Source: Eubacteriales Family XIII. Incertae Sedis bacterium | GTDB lineage: Bacteria > Bacillota > Clostridia > Peptostreptococcales > Anaerovoracaceae | Assembly (NCBI GenBank): GCA_031290715.1 | Contig: JAITNA010000047.1 | Span: forward strand, 1-12,894 | Direction: 5' to 3' | DNA: 12,894 nt | Shown: piece by piece, positions 1-7,371 of the stretch | How the letters are laid out: each line of letters begins with the position of its first letter | Numbering within the stretch: position 1 is the first letter of the stretch | Translations under genes and position numbers: made by a program | Notes under the pieces: generated by a model | Told to the model about the DNA's origin: nothing | Database searches by the model: none | What the model saw: the letters and a program-made list of their open reading frames with translations, nothing else

Positions 1-1
1 G

Positions 2-1513
2 GTCAATGTGGACGCGAAGATTGAAGCGATCGTGCGGGACTATATCATGCCGGGGGAATATTTCACCATCAACCGGGCGCGGCAATACGGCAAGACGACA
101 ACATTGGCCTTGCTGCGGCGGCGGCTTGCAGCGGACTGTTTCGTCCTTGATATGAGTTTCGAGGGCGCGGAGTCGTATTTCACCTCCCTCGAGAATTTGG
201 TCAACGGCGTTCTGCGAAATTTCACGCAGTTGAGCAAGAGGGAATTTCCGGAGTTGGCGAAAATATGGGAGCGGAAGGCAGACGCGGAGTTTCCGCTCGA
301 CGATTTGGGCGACCGCATTACGGAATTCTGCGGGGCGGCGGGCCGGGGCGTCGTGCTGATGATCGATGAAGCGGATAAGGCTTCTGACTACGGCGTGTTT
401 TCGGCGTTTCTGGGGCTGCGTCGGAAGAAATATCTGGAGCGCTCCGAAACCGGCGCGCCCACTTTCCGGAGCGTCATCCTTGCGGGCGTCCATGACATCA
501 AAAACCTGCGGGCGAAGATTCGCCCGGACGCGGAGCACAGCTACAACAGCCCTTGGAACATCGCCGCGCCGTTTAACATCGATATGAGCTTCGGCCCGGA
601 GGAGATCGCCACGATGCTTCTCGAGTACGAAGGCGACCATCAAACAGGCATGGATATCATGGCGGTTGCAGGGCGGCTCTATTATTACACAAGCGGCTAC
701 CCCTTTCTTGTCAGCCGGCTTTGCAAGACCATGGACGAAACGCCATTAGAATGGACGGCTGCGGGCGTAGACGAAGCGGAGAACAATCTGCTGCGCGGAT
801 GGAATACACTTTTTGAAGATATCATCAAGAATGTCACGGCATATCCGTTATTCAGCAAGCTGCTTGAGGATATCTTGCTGAACGGCCAAGAGTTTTCGTT
901 TGCGTTCAGCAATTCGGCGATGAACCTTGGCGCGATGTTCGGGATTTTGAAAGAGGATGGGCGCAAGGCGGTTGTTTCCAACATTATTTTTGAAACAGTC
1001 CTCTATGATTATTTCACGTCTAAAGAGGAAACGAAACTCTTGTTCAGCTGTTACACGGAGAACAAATCTCTGTTTATACACGACGGAAAATTAGATCTCG
1101 GGACCGTGATCAACCGCTTTGCGGCCTTCATGAAGGCGGAATACCGCGACGAGGACGGGGCGTTCATCGAACGGCAGGCGCGGCTTTTGTTTTTGAGCTT
1201 TCTGAAGCCCATCATTAACGGGACGGGGCACTACGCGGTGGAGCCGGAAACGCGGGGCAGCCGGCGCATGGACGTGGTCGTCTTTTACGGCGGCGAGGAA
1301 CACATCATTGAGTTGAAGATATGGCATGGGGAACAGGCCGCCGCGGAGGGCTATGATCAGCTTGTTTCTTATCTGAAAAGCCGGGGGCAGACGCGGGGAT
1401 ATTTGGTCAGCTTCGCGGACAACAGAAAGTCGCCGCGGGAGGGACGCACTTTTTTTCCGCACGAGGGCTGCGAAATCACGGAAGTCGTTGTGGCTTACCG
1501 CGATAAGGAATGA
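2..1513 (+). CDS. AAA-ATPase-like protein with C-terminal PD-(D/E)XK nuclease-fold domain (5' end outside window)
   Basis: The reading frame is open to the left edge. Members of this family usually begin some 20 residues upstream of a GxYFTINRARQYGKTT segment, so the GTG at position 8 is probably not the start and the gene is 5'-truncated by the window. Numbered from that GTG, a P-loop-like QYGKTT lies at residues 26-31 and a Walker B strand VLMIDEAD at 116-123. The C-terminal part carries D422 and the ELK triad at 435-437 (pattern D-x12-ExK), as in the PD-(D/E)XK fold attached to these ATPases (Pfam AAA-ATPase_like plus PDDEXK_9 type). These genes occur in many copies in gut anaerobes. Their role is not established; defence or mobile-element functions have been suggested. 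The gene converges on the SUFU-domain gene 40 bp away. The family call is firm and the function is unknown. Confidence 0.88.
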   Translation, partial: VNVDAKIEAIVRDYIMPGEYFTINRARQYGKTTTLALLRRRLAADCFVLDMSFEGAESYFTSLENLVNGVLRNFTQLSKREFPELAKIWERKADAEFPLDDLGDRITEFCGAAGRGVVLMIDEADKASDYGVFSAFLGLRRKKYLERSETGAPTFRSVILAGVHDIKNLRAKIRPDAEHSYNSPWNIAAPFNIDMSFGPEEIATMLLEYEGDHQTGMDIMAVAGRLYYYTSGYPFLVSRLCKTMDETPLEWTAAGVDEAENNLLRGWNTLFEDIIKNVTAYPLFSKLLEDILLNGQEFSFAFSNSAMNLGAMFGILKEDGRKAVVSNIIFETVLYDYFTSKEETKLLFSCYTENKSLFIHDGKLDLGTVINRFAAFMKAEYRDEDGAFIERQARLLFLSFLKPIINGTGHYAVEPETRGSRRMDVVVFYGGEEHIIELKIWHGEQAAAEGYDQLVSYLKSRGQTRGYLVSFADNRKSPREGRTFFPHEGCEITEVVVAYRDKE

Positions 1514-1525
1514 TGCCGCTCCGCC

Positions 1526-1556
1526 TAACACAAAAAAGAACGCCCCCTTTGTGTTA
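1526..1556. terminator. Inverted repeat between convergent genes, possible weak terminator
   Basis: TAACACAAA at 1526-1534 and TTTGTGTTA at 1548-1556 form a perfect 9-bp stem with a 13-nt loop. The repeat sits between two convergent genes, and its right arm overlaps the stop codon of the minus-strand SUFU-domain gene. No T-run follows the stem on either strand, so it is not a canonical Rho-independent terminator. The position suggests a transcription end or RNA-stabilising hairpin. Confidence 0.35.
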
Positions 1557-2147
1557 TATGATCGACGCCCGTTCCATGTCGAACATATTGACGTTCTTTT
1601 TTTCAAGCAATTCGCTGAGTTTCTCAAATCCGTTTTCCGCTTTGTATGCCAGTTCCCGGTCGGATATCGAGGCTCCGAACAAAAATTCCACATGCTGACC
1701 CGGCAGCTCAAATCCTCCTCCGAGCTTATCGCCCCAGAGAAACGGCGGCGTGAACAAAACGTGCTTCATATCGCCTTTCTTGTAATACATCGCCGCGATG
1801 TCTTTCCAAATATCATCCGGAGAACAGGTTCTCTCGTTTTTGATCAGATAAAACGCGCAGGTTGCCAAAATATTCGGAACATCCCGGTACCGCTGATAGC
1901 CCGCCATTATGAGCTCAATCGGTATATTTTTCGGCGCCCCGGCTTCCATCTCGATCCTGTTTTCGTAGTCGGACAAGCCGATTGTAGAATAAAACCGAAC
2001 ATCGGGATCAAGCGGATCCGTCACGGTCAGAATATTAATGGAATGCGTGTTGGTTTCATCGGAATAGCTTGACACCGAAGGCACAAAGCCGATCGCGCCG
2101 GAAACGAATTTCGCCAGTTTTATATGGCGCTCAGTCGGAATACCCAT
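1554..2147 (-). CDS. Suppressor of fused (SUFU) domain protein
   Basis: The 197-residue protein resembles bacterial SUFU-domain proteins: an N-terminal stretch with SINILTVTDP, then DVRFYSTIGLSDY, then EL-MAGYQRYRDVPNILATCAFYL, and near the end HVLFTPPFLWGDKL and FELPGQHVEFLFGASIS. In bacteria this fold is found as stand-alone cytoplasmic proteins, and as predicted immunity proteins in polymorphic toxin systems. No toxin gene is visible beside it here. The ATG at 2147 is supported by GGGAGGTG 5 nt upstream. A minus-strand TATAAT lies at 2186-2191 (see the promoter entry). There is no signal peptide and no membrane segment. Family assignment is by remembered motif pattern, and the biochemical role is unknown. 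Confidence 0.75.
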   Translation of the reverse strand: MGIPTERHIKLAKFVSGAIGFVPSVSSYSDETNTHSINILTVTDPLDPDVRFYSTIGLSDYENRIEMEAGAPKNIPIELIMAGYQRYRDVPNILATCAFYLIKNERTCSPDDIWKDIAAMYYKKGDMKHVLFTPPFLWGDKLGGGFELPGQHVEFLFGASISDRELAYKAENGFEKLSELLEKKNVNMFDMERASII

Positions 2148-2185
2148 TTTTCACCTCCCGCATACTTTACCTTAAAGCCATTTAC

Positions 2186-2191
2186 ATTATA
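2186..2191 (-). promoter_or_regulatory. Candidate -10 box for the SUFU-domain gene
   Basis: A perfect TATAAT reads on the minus strand about 40 bp upstream of the ATG at 2147. No good TTGACA-like hexamer lies 16-18 bp further upstream, so only the -10 half of a promoter is recognisable. Confidence 0.35.
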
Positions 2192-2242
2192 CATCAAAAG
2201 GCGGCGTTACAGGCGCGAATTGATACAATTAAAGAATATAAG

Positions 2243-2280
2243 TGTGCATAATTATTAATAAATGTGCATAATTATGCAAT
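2243..2280. promoter_or_regulatory. Tandem ARG boxes (ArgR/AhrC operator) upstream of argG
   Basis: Two copies of TGTGCATAATTAT start at 2243 and 2263, an exact 20-bp period. The second contains TGCATAATTATGCA (2265-2278), a perfect 14-bp palindrome. The first (2245-2258) keeps the left half and has ATTAA on the right. Both fit the ARG-box pattern TGnATwwwwATnCA with few deviations. ArgR/AhrC hexamers bind pairs of such boxes spaced about two helical turns apart. The pair ends about 8 bp upstream of the argG -35 box, which fits arginine-dependent control of argGH. The operator is seen in sequence; the regulator identity is inferred. Confidence 0.8.
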
Positions 2281-2286
2281 AATTGC

Positions 2287-2315
2287 TTGCACCCGGCGGC
2301 GGCGGCGTGTATAAT
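2287..2315 (+). promoter_or_regulatory. argGH promoter
   Basis: TTGCAC at 2287-2292 and TATAAT at 2310-2315 are separated by exactly 17 bp. The spacer is a GC-rich CGG-repeat tract. Predicted transcription starts near 2322, giving a leader of about 58 nt before the argG ATG. The ARG boxes lie immediately upstream. No leader peptide or riboswitch is recognisable in the leader. Confidence 0.82.
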
Positions 2316-2379
2316 TCATCATGCAGCAAGATACAAATCGGCGCTTGCTTATGTTATTCATTGAAAAACGGAGGTGGAC

Positions 2380-3582
2380 ATGGCTAAGGAAAAAATCGTT
2401 CTCGCGTACTCGGGCGGATTGGATACGTCAATCATCTTGACATGGCTCAAGGAGAAATATGACGCCTATATCATCGCGGCTTGCGCGGACGTAGGGCAGG
2501 ACGACGACTTTGCGGCGGTCGAAAAGAAGGCGTACGCCACGGGCGCGGACAAATGCTATGTCCTCGACCTCAAGGATGAGTTTGTGAGCGAATACGTCTG
2601 GCCCGTCGTGAAAGCGGGCGCGGTCTATGAGAGCGACTATCTGCTCGGCACTTCGATGGCGCGGCCGCTCATCGCGCAAAAGCTTGTCGAGATCGCGCAA
2701 AAGGAAGGCGCGGGGGCCATCGCGCACGGGGCCACGGGCAAGGGCAACGACCAAGTGCGTTTTGAAGCCACCATCCACGCGATAGACCCCTCTCTCAAGA
2801 TTATCGCGCCTTGGCGAACCTGGGAATTTCGCTCCCGCGAGGATCTCATCGAGTACGCGCGGCAACACGATATTCCCATCGAGCAATCCGCGGAAAAAAT
2901 CTACAGCCGCGACCAAAACCTCTGGCACATCAGCCATGAGGGCGGCAACCTCGAGGATCCTTGGAACGAACACAGGGACGATGTCCATGTCATGAGCGTC
3001 CCCGTGGAACAGGCGCCGGATACGCCGGCTTTCGTCGAGATCGATTTTGAAAAGGGGGTTCCCGCCGCGCTGAACGGTGAGAAGCTTTCCCCCGTCGACT
3101 TGGTCCGGGAGCTCAACCGCATCGGCGGGGAGAACGGCGTCGGTACGATCGACATCGTCGAGAACAGGCTCGTCGGCATGAAATCGCGGGGAGTCTACGA
3201 AACGCCGGGCGGGACGATTATTATGAACGCGCACAAGGCGCTTGAAAAACTCGTGCTTGACCGCGCGACCCTGTACGAGAAAAACGTGTTGGCGCAGCGC
3301 TACGCGCAGCTTGTCTACGACGGTCTGTGGTTCACGCCGCTCCGCGAAGCCATCGACGCCTTTGTGGATGTCACGCAGGAGGTCGTCACGGGTACGGTGC
3401 GCATGGAGCTATACAAGGGCAACGCGCTGGCGACGGCGGCGAAATCCGGCTTCTCCCTGTACAGCGAGGAATTCGCGACCTTCGGCGAGGACGAGGTCTA
3501 CAACCAGGCGGACGCGGAAGGCTTCATCAATCTGTTCAGCCTTTCCATGAAAATTCGCGCGATTCAAAATCTGAAGAAATAG
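2380..3582 (+). CDS. argG: Argininosuccinate synthase
   Basis: This cytosolic enzyme joins citrulline and aspartate at the expense of ATP (to AMP and PPi), the penultimate step of arginine synthesis. The 400-residue length is standard for the family. The N-terminus is [17 protein letters not shown] with the ATP-binding SGGLDTS at residues 11-17. Further conserved segments include [13 protein letters not shown] and SREDLIEYA. The ATG at 2380 is chosen over the in-frame GTG at 2374 because that GTG lies inside the GGAGGT ribosome binding site (2370-2375), and because the family starts with [13 protein letters not shown]. It is the first gene of an argG-argH operon, 14 bp ahead of argH, behind a near-consensus promoter with tandem ARG boxes. 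Arginine repression through ArgR is therefore likely. Confidence 0.98.
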   Translation: MAKEKIVLAYSGGLDTSIILTWLKEKYDAYIIAACADVGQDDDFAAVEKKAYATGADKCYVLDLKDEFVSEYVWPVVKAGAVYESDYLLGTSMARPLIAQKLVEIAQKEGAGAIAHGATGKGNDQVRFEATIHAIDPSLKIIAPWRTWEFRSREDLIEYARQHDIPIEQSAEKIYSRDQNLWHISHEGGNLEDPWNEHRDDVHVMSVPVEQAPDTPAFVEIDFEKGVPAALNGEKLSPVDLVRELNRIGGENGVGTIDIVENRLVGMKSRGVYETPGGTIIMNAHKALEKLVLDRATLYEKNVLAQRYAQLVYDGLWFTPLREAIDAFVDVTQEVVTGTVRMELYKGNALATAAKSGFSLYSEEFATFGEDEVYNQADAEGFINLFSLSMKIRAIQNLKK

Positions 3583-3596
3583 GCGGGCGGCAAACC

Positions 3597-4979
3597 ATGA
3601 CGGAAAAAAAGAAACTTTGGGGCGGGCGATTCAGTAAGGATATCGACGAGGGCGTCGCGGAATGGGCGTCGTCGATCGCGTTTGACCAAATCCTGTACCG
3701 GGACGACATTAGCGGCAGTATTGCGCACGCGAAGATGCTTGCCGAGCAGGGGATCATCAGCGCGGAGGACGCCGCGCGGATGGAAGCGGGTCTTCGTGAA
3801 ATCCTTGCGGAAATAGGAGCCGGCGAGATCGCGTTCACGGCGGACAACGAAGACATTCATATGAATATCGAAGCGCTTTTGACAGACAGGATCGGGGAAG
3901 CCGGAGGGCGGCTCCATACGGCGCGCAGCCGCAACGATCAGGTCGCGACCGACATCCGGCTCTGGCTCCGGGAGGAGATTTTGAGCGTTACGAACCTGAT
4001 CCATGAAGTGCGCTCTCTGCTCGTCGGGCTCGCGAAAGAACACACGCAGACCCTCATGCCGGGCTACACGCATTTGCAGCACGCCCAGCCTGTTTCGTTT
4101 GCTTTCCATATGCTCGCTTGGTATCAGATGTTTTCACGCGATGCCGAGCGCATGTGGGACGTGTACAAACGCACGGACATCCTGCCGCTCGGCGCCGGCG
4201 CACTGTCGGGCGTTTCGTATGATACGGACCGCGGCTTGCTCGCGGACCTGCTCGATTTTTCCGCTGTGGCAGAGAACGCGATGGATGCGGTCAGCGATCG
4301 CGATTTCGTGATCGAATACATCTCCGCGGCGGCCATCTGTATGATGCACCTGTCGCGCGCTTGCGAGGAACTCATTTTGTGGAGCAGCGCTGAATTTGGC
4401 TTTGTTGAAATGGACGACGCATACAGCACAGGCAGCAGTATCATGCCACAAAAGAAAAACCCCGATATGGCCGAGCTCATCCGCGGCAAGACCGGGCGGG
4501 TTTACGGGGATTTGATGAGCATCCTCACCACGATGAAGGGGCTGCCGTTGGCCTACAACAAGGACATGCAGGAGGACAAGGAGCCGCTGTTTGACGCGTC
4601 CGGCACCTTGCGCGGCTGCCTGTCCGCGTTTCTCGGGATGACGGGTTCGATGAAGATCAACAAAGACGCGATGGCACAGTCGGCGGGGAAAGGATTCATG
4701 AACGCGACGGACGCGGCGGACTACCTCGTGCGCAAAGGGATTCCTTTCAGAAGAGCCCATGAAATCGTCGGGAAGCTCGTCGCCTACTGCGCGGAAAAAG
4801 GCATCGTCCTTGAAGCGGCAGAGCCGGCTCTTCTTCAGCAGATTGCCCCGGAATTCGGCGGCGACTTTTTTGACGCGATCAGCCTTTTGGCCTGTATGAA
4901 CGCAAAGTACTCCGAGGGCTCAACATCGGAAGCCCGCGTATCGGAACAGATTCAAAAAGCGGAAAAAGCGCTCGGCTGA
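3597..4979 (+). CDS. argH: Argininosuccinate lyase
   Basis: This enzyme splits argininosuccinate into arginine and fumarate, the last step of arginine synthesis. It belongs to the fumarase/aspartase superfamily and acts as a cytosolic homotetramer. The 460-residue length is normal. Conserved segments are KLWGGRF at residues 6-12, the TARSRNDQ region at 108-115, GYTHLQHAQP at 156-165, and the superfamily signature GSSIMPQKKNPD at 279-290, which holds the flexible-loop catalytic serine. The ATG at 3597 gives the expected family N-terminus. The ribosome binding site is weak (GGCGGGCGG), which fits translation coupled to argG 14 bp upstream. The frame stays open to 3327, but that upstream part lies within argG and does not belong to argH. 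Confidence 0.98.
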   Translation: MTEKKKLWGGRFSKDIDEGVAEWASSIAFDQILYRDDISGSIAHAKMLAEQGIISAEDAARMEAGLREILAEIGAGEIAFTADNEDIHMNIEALLTDRIGEAGGRLHTARSRNDQVATDIRLWLREEILSVTNLIHEVRSLLVGLAKEHTQTLMPGYTHLQHAQPVSFAFHMLAWYQMFSRDAERMWDVYKRTDILPLGAGALSGVSYDTDRGLLADLLDFSAVAENAMDAVSDRDFVIEYISAAAICMMHLSRACEELILWSSAEFGFVEMDDAYSTGSSIMPQKKNPDMAELIRGKTGRVYGDLMSILTTMKGLPLAYNKDMQEDKEPLFDASGTLRGCLSAFLGMTGSMKINKDAMAQSAGKGFMNATDAADYLVRKGIPFRRAHEIVGKLVAYCAEKGIVLEAAEPALLQQIAPEFGGDFFDAISLLACMNAKYSEGSTSEARVSEQIQKAEKALG

Positions 4980-5003
4980 CGCACGCGCACGGAAGCATTC
5001 AAA

Positions 5004-5128
5004 CATGGGCGATTATTTGTTGAAGGTCGGCGTTTTCAGGCAAGTTCTGATGCGTAGGCGTACTATGCGTACGTTGGAGCAGCAGGTTTTGCCTGAAAGC
5101 GCCGAGATTCGGCAAATAGGCGCCCATG
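5004..5128. repeat. 125-bp long imperfect inverted repeat; possible structured RNA, mobile palindromic element or bidirectional terminator
   Basis: The left arm 5004-5043 (starting CATGGGCG, ending TTTTCAGGCAA) and the right arm 5089-5128 (reverse complement starting CATGGGCG, ending CTTTCAGGCAA) match at 33 of 40 positions. As plus-strand RNA, four of the seven differences become G·U pairs, leaving only three mismatched positions. As minus-strand RNA the same four would be A·C mismatches. The 45-nt centre contains a second stem, CGTAC 5059-5063 with GTACG 5069-5073. The element fills the gap between argH (stop 4979) and the convergent Fic-like gene (stop 5132). No T-run follows the arms and no target-site duplication is clear. 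The structure is directly visible; its function is not known. Confidence 0.8.
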
Positions 5129-5131
5129 TGA

Positions 5132-5863
5132 TTACACGCCGCGGTTGGCCGCATCGATCAAATGATGAATCTTCTTTAATACGGCGACCCGGATGATTTC
5201 AGCGAACTCCGAAGGGTCGCCGGTTTTGACTCCCTCGGCTGTGACCCGGTTGTATTCCTGTTCGCCCACGCCGAGGTCAACCGGGAAATATCCGGATCGA
5301 AGCAGTTCGTATTGCAGACTGACACGGGCGGCCATTTCGGAATATCCGCCTTCAAAGGGGTAGACGCGGACAATCCCCAAATGCAAAGCGGCGGCCCGAA
5401 GGCAGCCATCCCCGCCGAAATCGGTACGCCGGATTCCCCGAAAGACTTCAGCCAAATCCTTTGAAATGCTATCGGGGTCGCCCGGCACAAAATCCAGATG
5501 GTAAAGCAGCGGCGCGTCGTTTCGGTACGGAAGCAATTCCGTCCCCGCCAAAATCATGCAAAACTCGTTCAGAAGAATGCCGTCCGCGTCCAGCTGCATC
5601 TCGGCTTTGTCGTCGAATCGGCTCTTCAGCTTGCGGTGCGCTTCGACAAGGCGGTGCGCATCCACGGGGACATCGGGGATCATGATGCCATCCAAAATAC
5701 GCGTCACGCCGTCCCGCGTGAGGATGCTGCCGGCAAGCTTGAGATCCGAGAACGCGAAATCAAGCAGATCCAACTTGCGTTTCAGCTCCTTCAAGCCTTC
5801 GCTGAAAGGGGCCATCGACAGCAGGATATTTCGTTTTTCCTCGATGTCCGCGTTCGTAACCAT
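5132..5863 (-). CDS. Fic-like protein with degenerate catalytic and inhibitory motifs
   Basis: This 243-residue protein follows the layout of class II Fic proteins. The region equivalent to the inhibitory helix reads FAFSDLKLAGSILTRDG (residues 36-52), aligning with the family pattern SSxIEGNxLT but with alanine where the inhibitory glutamate should be. The Fic core reads LHLGIVRVYPFEGGYSEMAAR (160-180), aligning with HxxFxxIHPFxxGNGRxxR. The catalytic histidine is Y168 and the GNGR phosphate-binding loop is G-Y-S-E (173-176). The C-terminal part still aligns (SLQYELLRSGYFPV). AMP transfer is therefore unlikely, and a pseudoenzyme or binding role is more plausible. The start codon lies 4 nt after the carboxyltransferase stop, so the two are probably cotranscribed and translationally coupled. 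The ribosome binding site is weak. The frame is intact over its whole length, so it is not obviously a pseudogene. Confidence 0.65.
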   Translation of the reverse strand: MVTNADIEEKRNILLSMAPFSEGLKELKRKLDLLDFAFSDLKLAGSILTRDGVTRILDGIMIPDVPVDAHRLVEAHRKLKSRFDDKAEMQLDADGILLNEFCMILAGTELLPYRNDAPLLYHLDFVPGDPDSISKDLAEVFRGIRRTDFGGDGCLRAAALHLGIVRVYPFEGGYSEMAARVSLQYELLRSGYFPVDLGVGEQEYNRVTAEGVKTGDPSEFAEIIRVAVLKKIHHLIDAANRGV

Positions 5864-5867
5864 GTCT

Positions 5868-7283
5868 TTATACGGGATATACCTCGTCTTTTTCGTTCAG
5901 CAGCGTCGAGTCGATCCCATACTTCTGCGCCTGACGGAACTTGAAGAACTCCACCGCCGGCCCCGGGAACATCGCGCCGGTCAGGATATCCTCCGGCTGT
6001 TCGATGTATTCCGCAAATTCTTTTTTCGCCTTTTCCAATTCGGGCGCAAGGTCGTCAGCCGGACGGTGCGTGATACGATGATCGGCTTCGTCGCCGAGAA
6101 TCTTTCGCGCAAATTCATCCGAGATCGGAACCGTCGTCGCGCCGTACTTGCCGCGCACGACGTCCTTTACCTCATTGGGAACCATCTTGTAACGTTCGCC
6201 TGTCACGATATTGAGTACGGCCTGCGTCCCGACAATCTGACTGGACGGCGTCACGAGCGGGGGATAGCCAAGGTCTTCGCGGACCCGCGGAACTTCTTTG
6301 AGTACGGCTTCAAATTTTTCCATCGCGTTTGCCTGTTTGAGCTGTGAAACAAGATTGGAAAGCATGCCGCCGGGCACCTGATAGACAAGGGTATTGATAT
6401 CGACGCCCATGACTTTGGTATCCAAAAGCCCGCTTTTGATGTAGGCTTCGCGGATCGGCCGAAAATATTCGGAAGCCTCGTTGAGTTTGTCCATGGAAAG
6501 CCCGGTTTCTATCAACTCGCTGTGATCGAAGGCGTAGACCATCGGCTCGGTCGGGGGCTGCGAGGTGCCTTCCGCAAACGGGGACAGGGCGGTGTCAATG
6601 ATGTCGACGCCCGCTTCCGCCGCTTTCATATAGGTCATGCTGCCAAGACCGCTGGTCGCGTGCGTATGCAATTCCAACGGAATGGAAATCTCGCTCTTGA
6701 TCGCCTTGACAAGATCATAGGTCCCGTAGGGGTCAAGCAAACCGGCCATGTCCTTGATACAAACAGAATCGGCGCCCATTTCCGCAATCTCTTTGATGAG
6801 TTTGATGAACATTTCGGAGGTATGCACGGGGCTGAGCGTATAGGAAATCGTTCCCTGCGCGTGCGCGCCGTATTTTTTGCAGGCCTTGATCGCGGATTCG
6901 AGGTTGCGCGTGTCATTGAACGCGTCGAAGATACGAATGATGTCGATGCCGTTTGAAATGGATTTGTTGACGAATTCGTCCACCATATCATCCGCATAGT
7001 GCCGATAACCGAGTAAGTTTTGCCCGCGCAGCAACATTTGAAGCTTTGTTTTTTTCACATGCTTGCGAAAAAGCCTGAGCCGCTCCCAAGGATCCTCATG
7101 GAGAAAACGCACGCTCGCGTCAAAAGTCGCCCCGCCCCAACATTCAAGCGCATGGTAACCGATGTCGTCGAGCACCTCGAGCACGGGCAGCATCTCTTCC
7201 GTTTTCATACGCGTCGCGATCAGCGATTGATGCGCGTCGCGCAGGATTGTTTCCGTGAATTTGATTTTTCTTTTTTCGGCCAT
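5868..7283 (-). CDS. oadA: Carboxyltransferase subunit of oxaloacetate decarboxylase / pyruvate carboxylase B type
   Basis: The family transfers a carboxyl group between carboxybiotin and pyruvate/oxaloacetate. The protein has 471 residues: a TIM-barrel with D16 (in ETILRDAHQS), the lysine that becomes carbamylated, K177 (VCIKDMAG), and the metal-binding pair H206/H208 (LELHTHATSG). The post-barrel conserved carboxylase domain follows, with GGMLSNL, PPLVTPSSQIVGTQA and GKYG. The protein ends soon after GAMFPGPAVEFF and lacks the biotinyl domain with its MKM motif that full-length OadA of about 590 residues carries. It must therefore use a separate biotin carrier. No carrier, biotin carboxylase or membrane decarboxylase subunit is encoded in the window. 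The ATG at 7283 has GGAGGTG 5 nt upstream. It could equally be called pycB or a transcarboxylase 5S-like subunit; substrate direction cannot be told from sequence. Confidence 0.9.
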   Translation of the reverse strand: MAEKRKIKFTETILRDAHQSLIATRMKTEEMLPVLEVLDDIGYHALECWGGATFDASVRFLHEDPWERLRLFRKHVKKTKLQMLLRGQNLLGYRHYADDMVDEFVNKSISNGIDIIRIFDAFNDTRNLESAIKACKKYGAHAQGTISYTLSPVHTSEMFIKLIKEIAEMGADSVCIKDMAGLLDPYGTYDLVKAIKSEISIPLELHTHATSGLGSMTYMKAAEAGVDIIDTALSPFAEGTSQPPTEPMVYAFDHSELIETGLSMDKLNEASEYFRPIREAYIKSGLLDTKVMGVDINTLVYQVPGGMLSNLVSQLKQANAMEKFEAVLKEVPRVREDLGYPPLVTPSSQIVGTQAVLNIVTGERYKMVPNEVKDVVRGKYGATTVPISDEFARKILGDEADHRITHRPADDLAPELEKAKKEFAEYIEQPEDILTGAMFPGPAVEFFKFRQAQKYGIDSTLLNEKDEVYPV

Positions 7284-7371
7284 TTCGCACCTCCGGGCAA
7301 CAGTAATATTTCAAGGATGTCACTACCCCGGCGCTTGATTCCCATTACTTAACGCCAGTGTAATAAGTATC

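Noticed and set aside
2374..2379. GTG at 2374 as the argG start
   Set aside because: The GTG is part of the ribosome binding site GGAGGT, and the ATG at 2380 gives the conserved N-terminus.
3327..3596. Upstream extension of the argH frame
   Set aside because: It lies inside argG in another frame. The family N-terminus begins at the ATG at 3597.
5004..5128. Integron attC site or insertion-sequence end
   Set aside because: The arms lack attC core motifs (RYYYAAC/GTTRRRY pairs at the ends), no integrase or transposase is nearby, and no target-site duplication flanks the repeat.
5005..5196. 63-codon plus-strand reading frame downstream of argH
   Set aside because: It is built from the inverted-repeat arms and the antisense of the Fic-like gene, has no ribosome binding site and shows no recognisable protein features.
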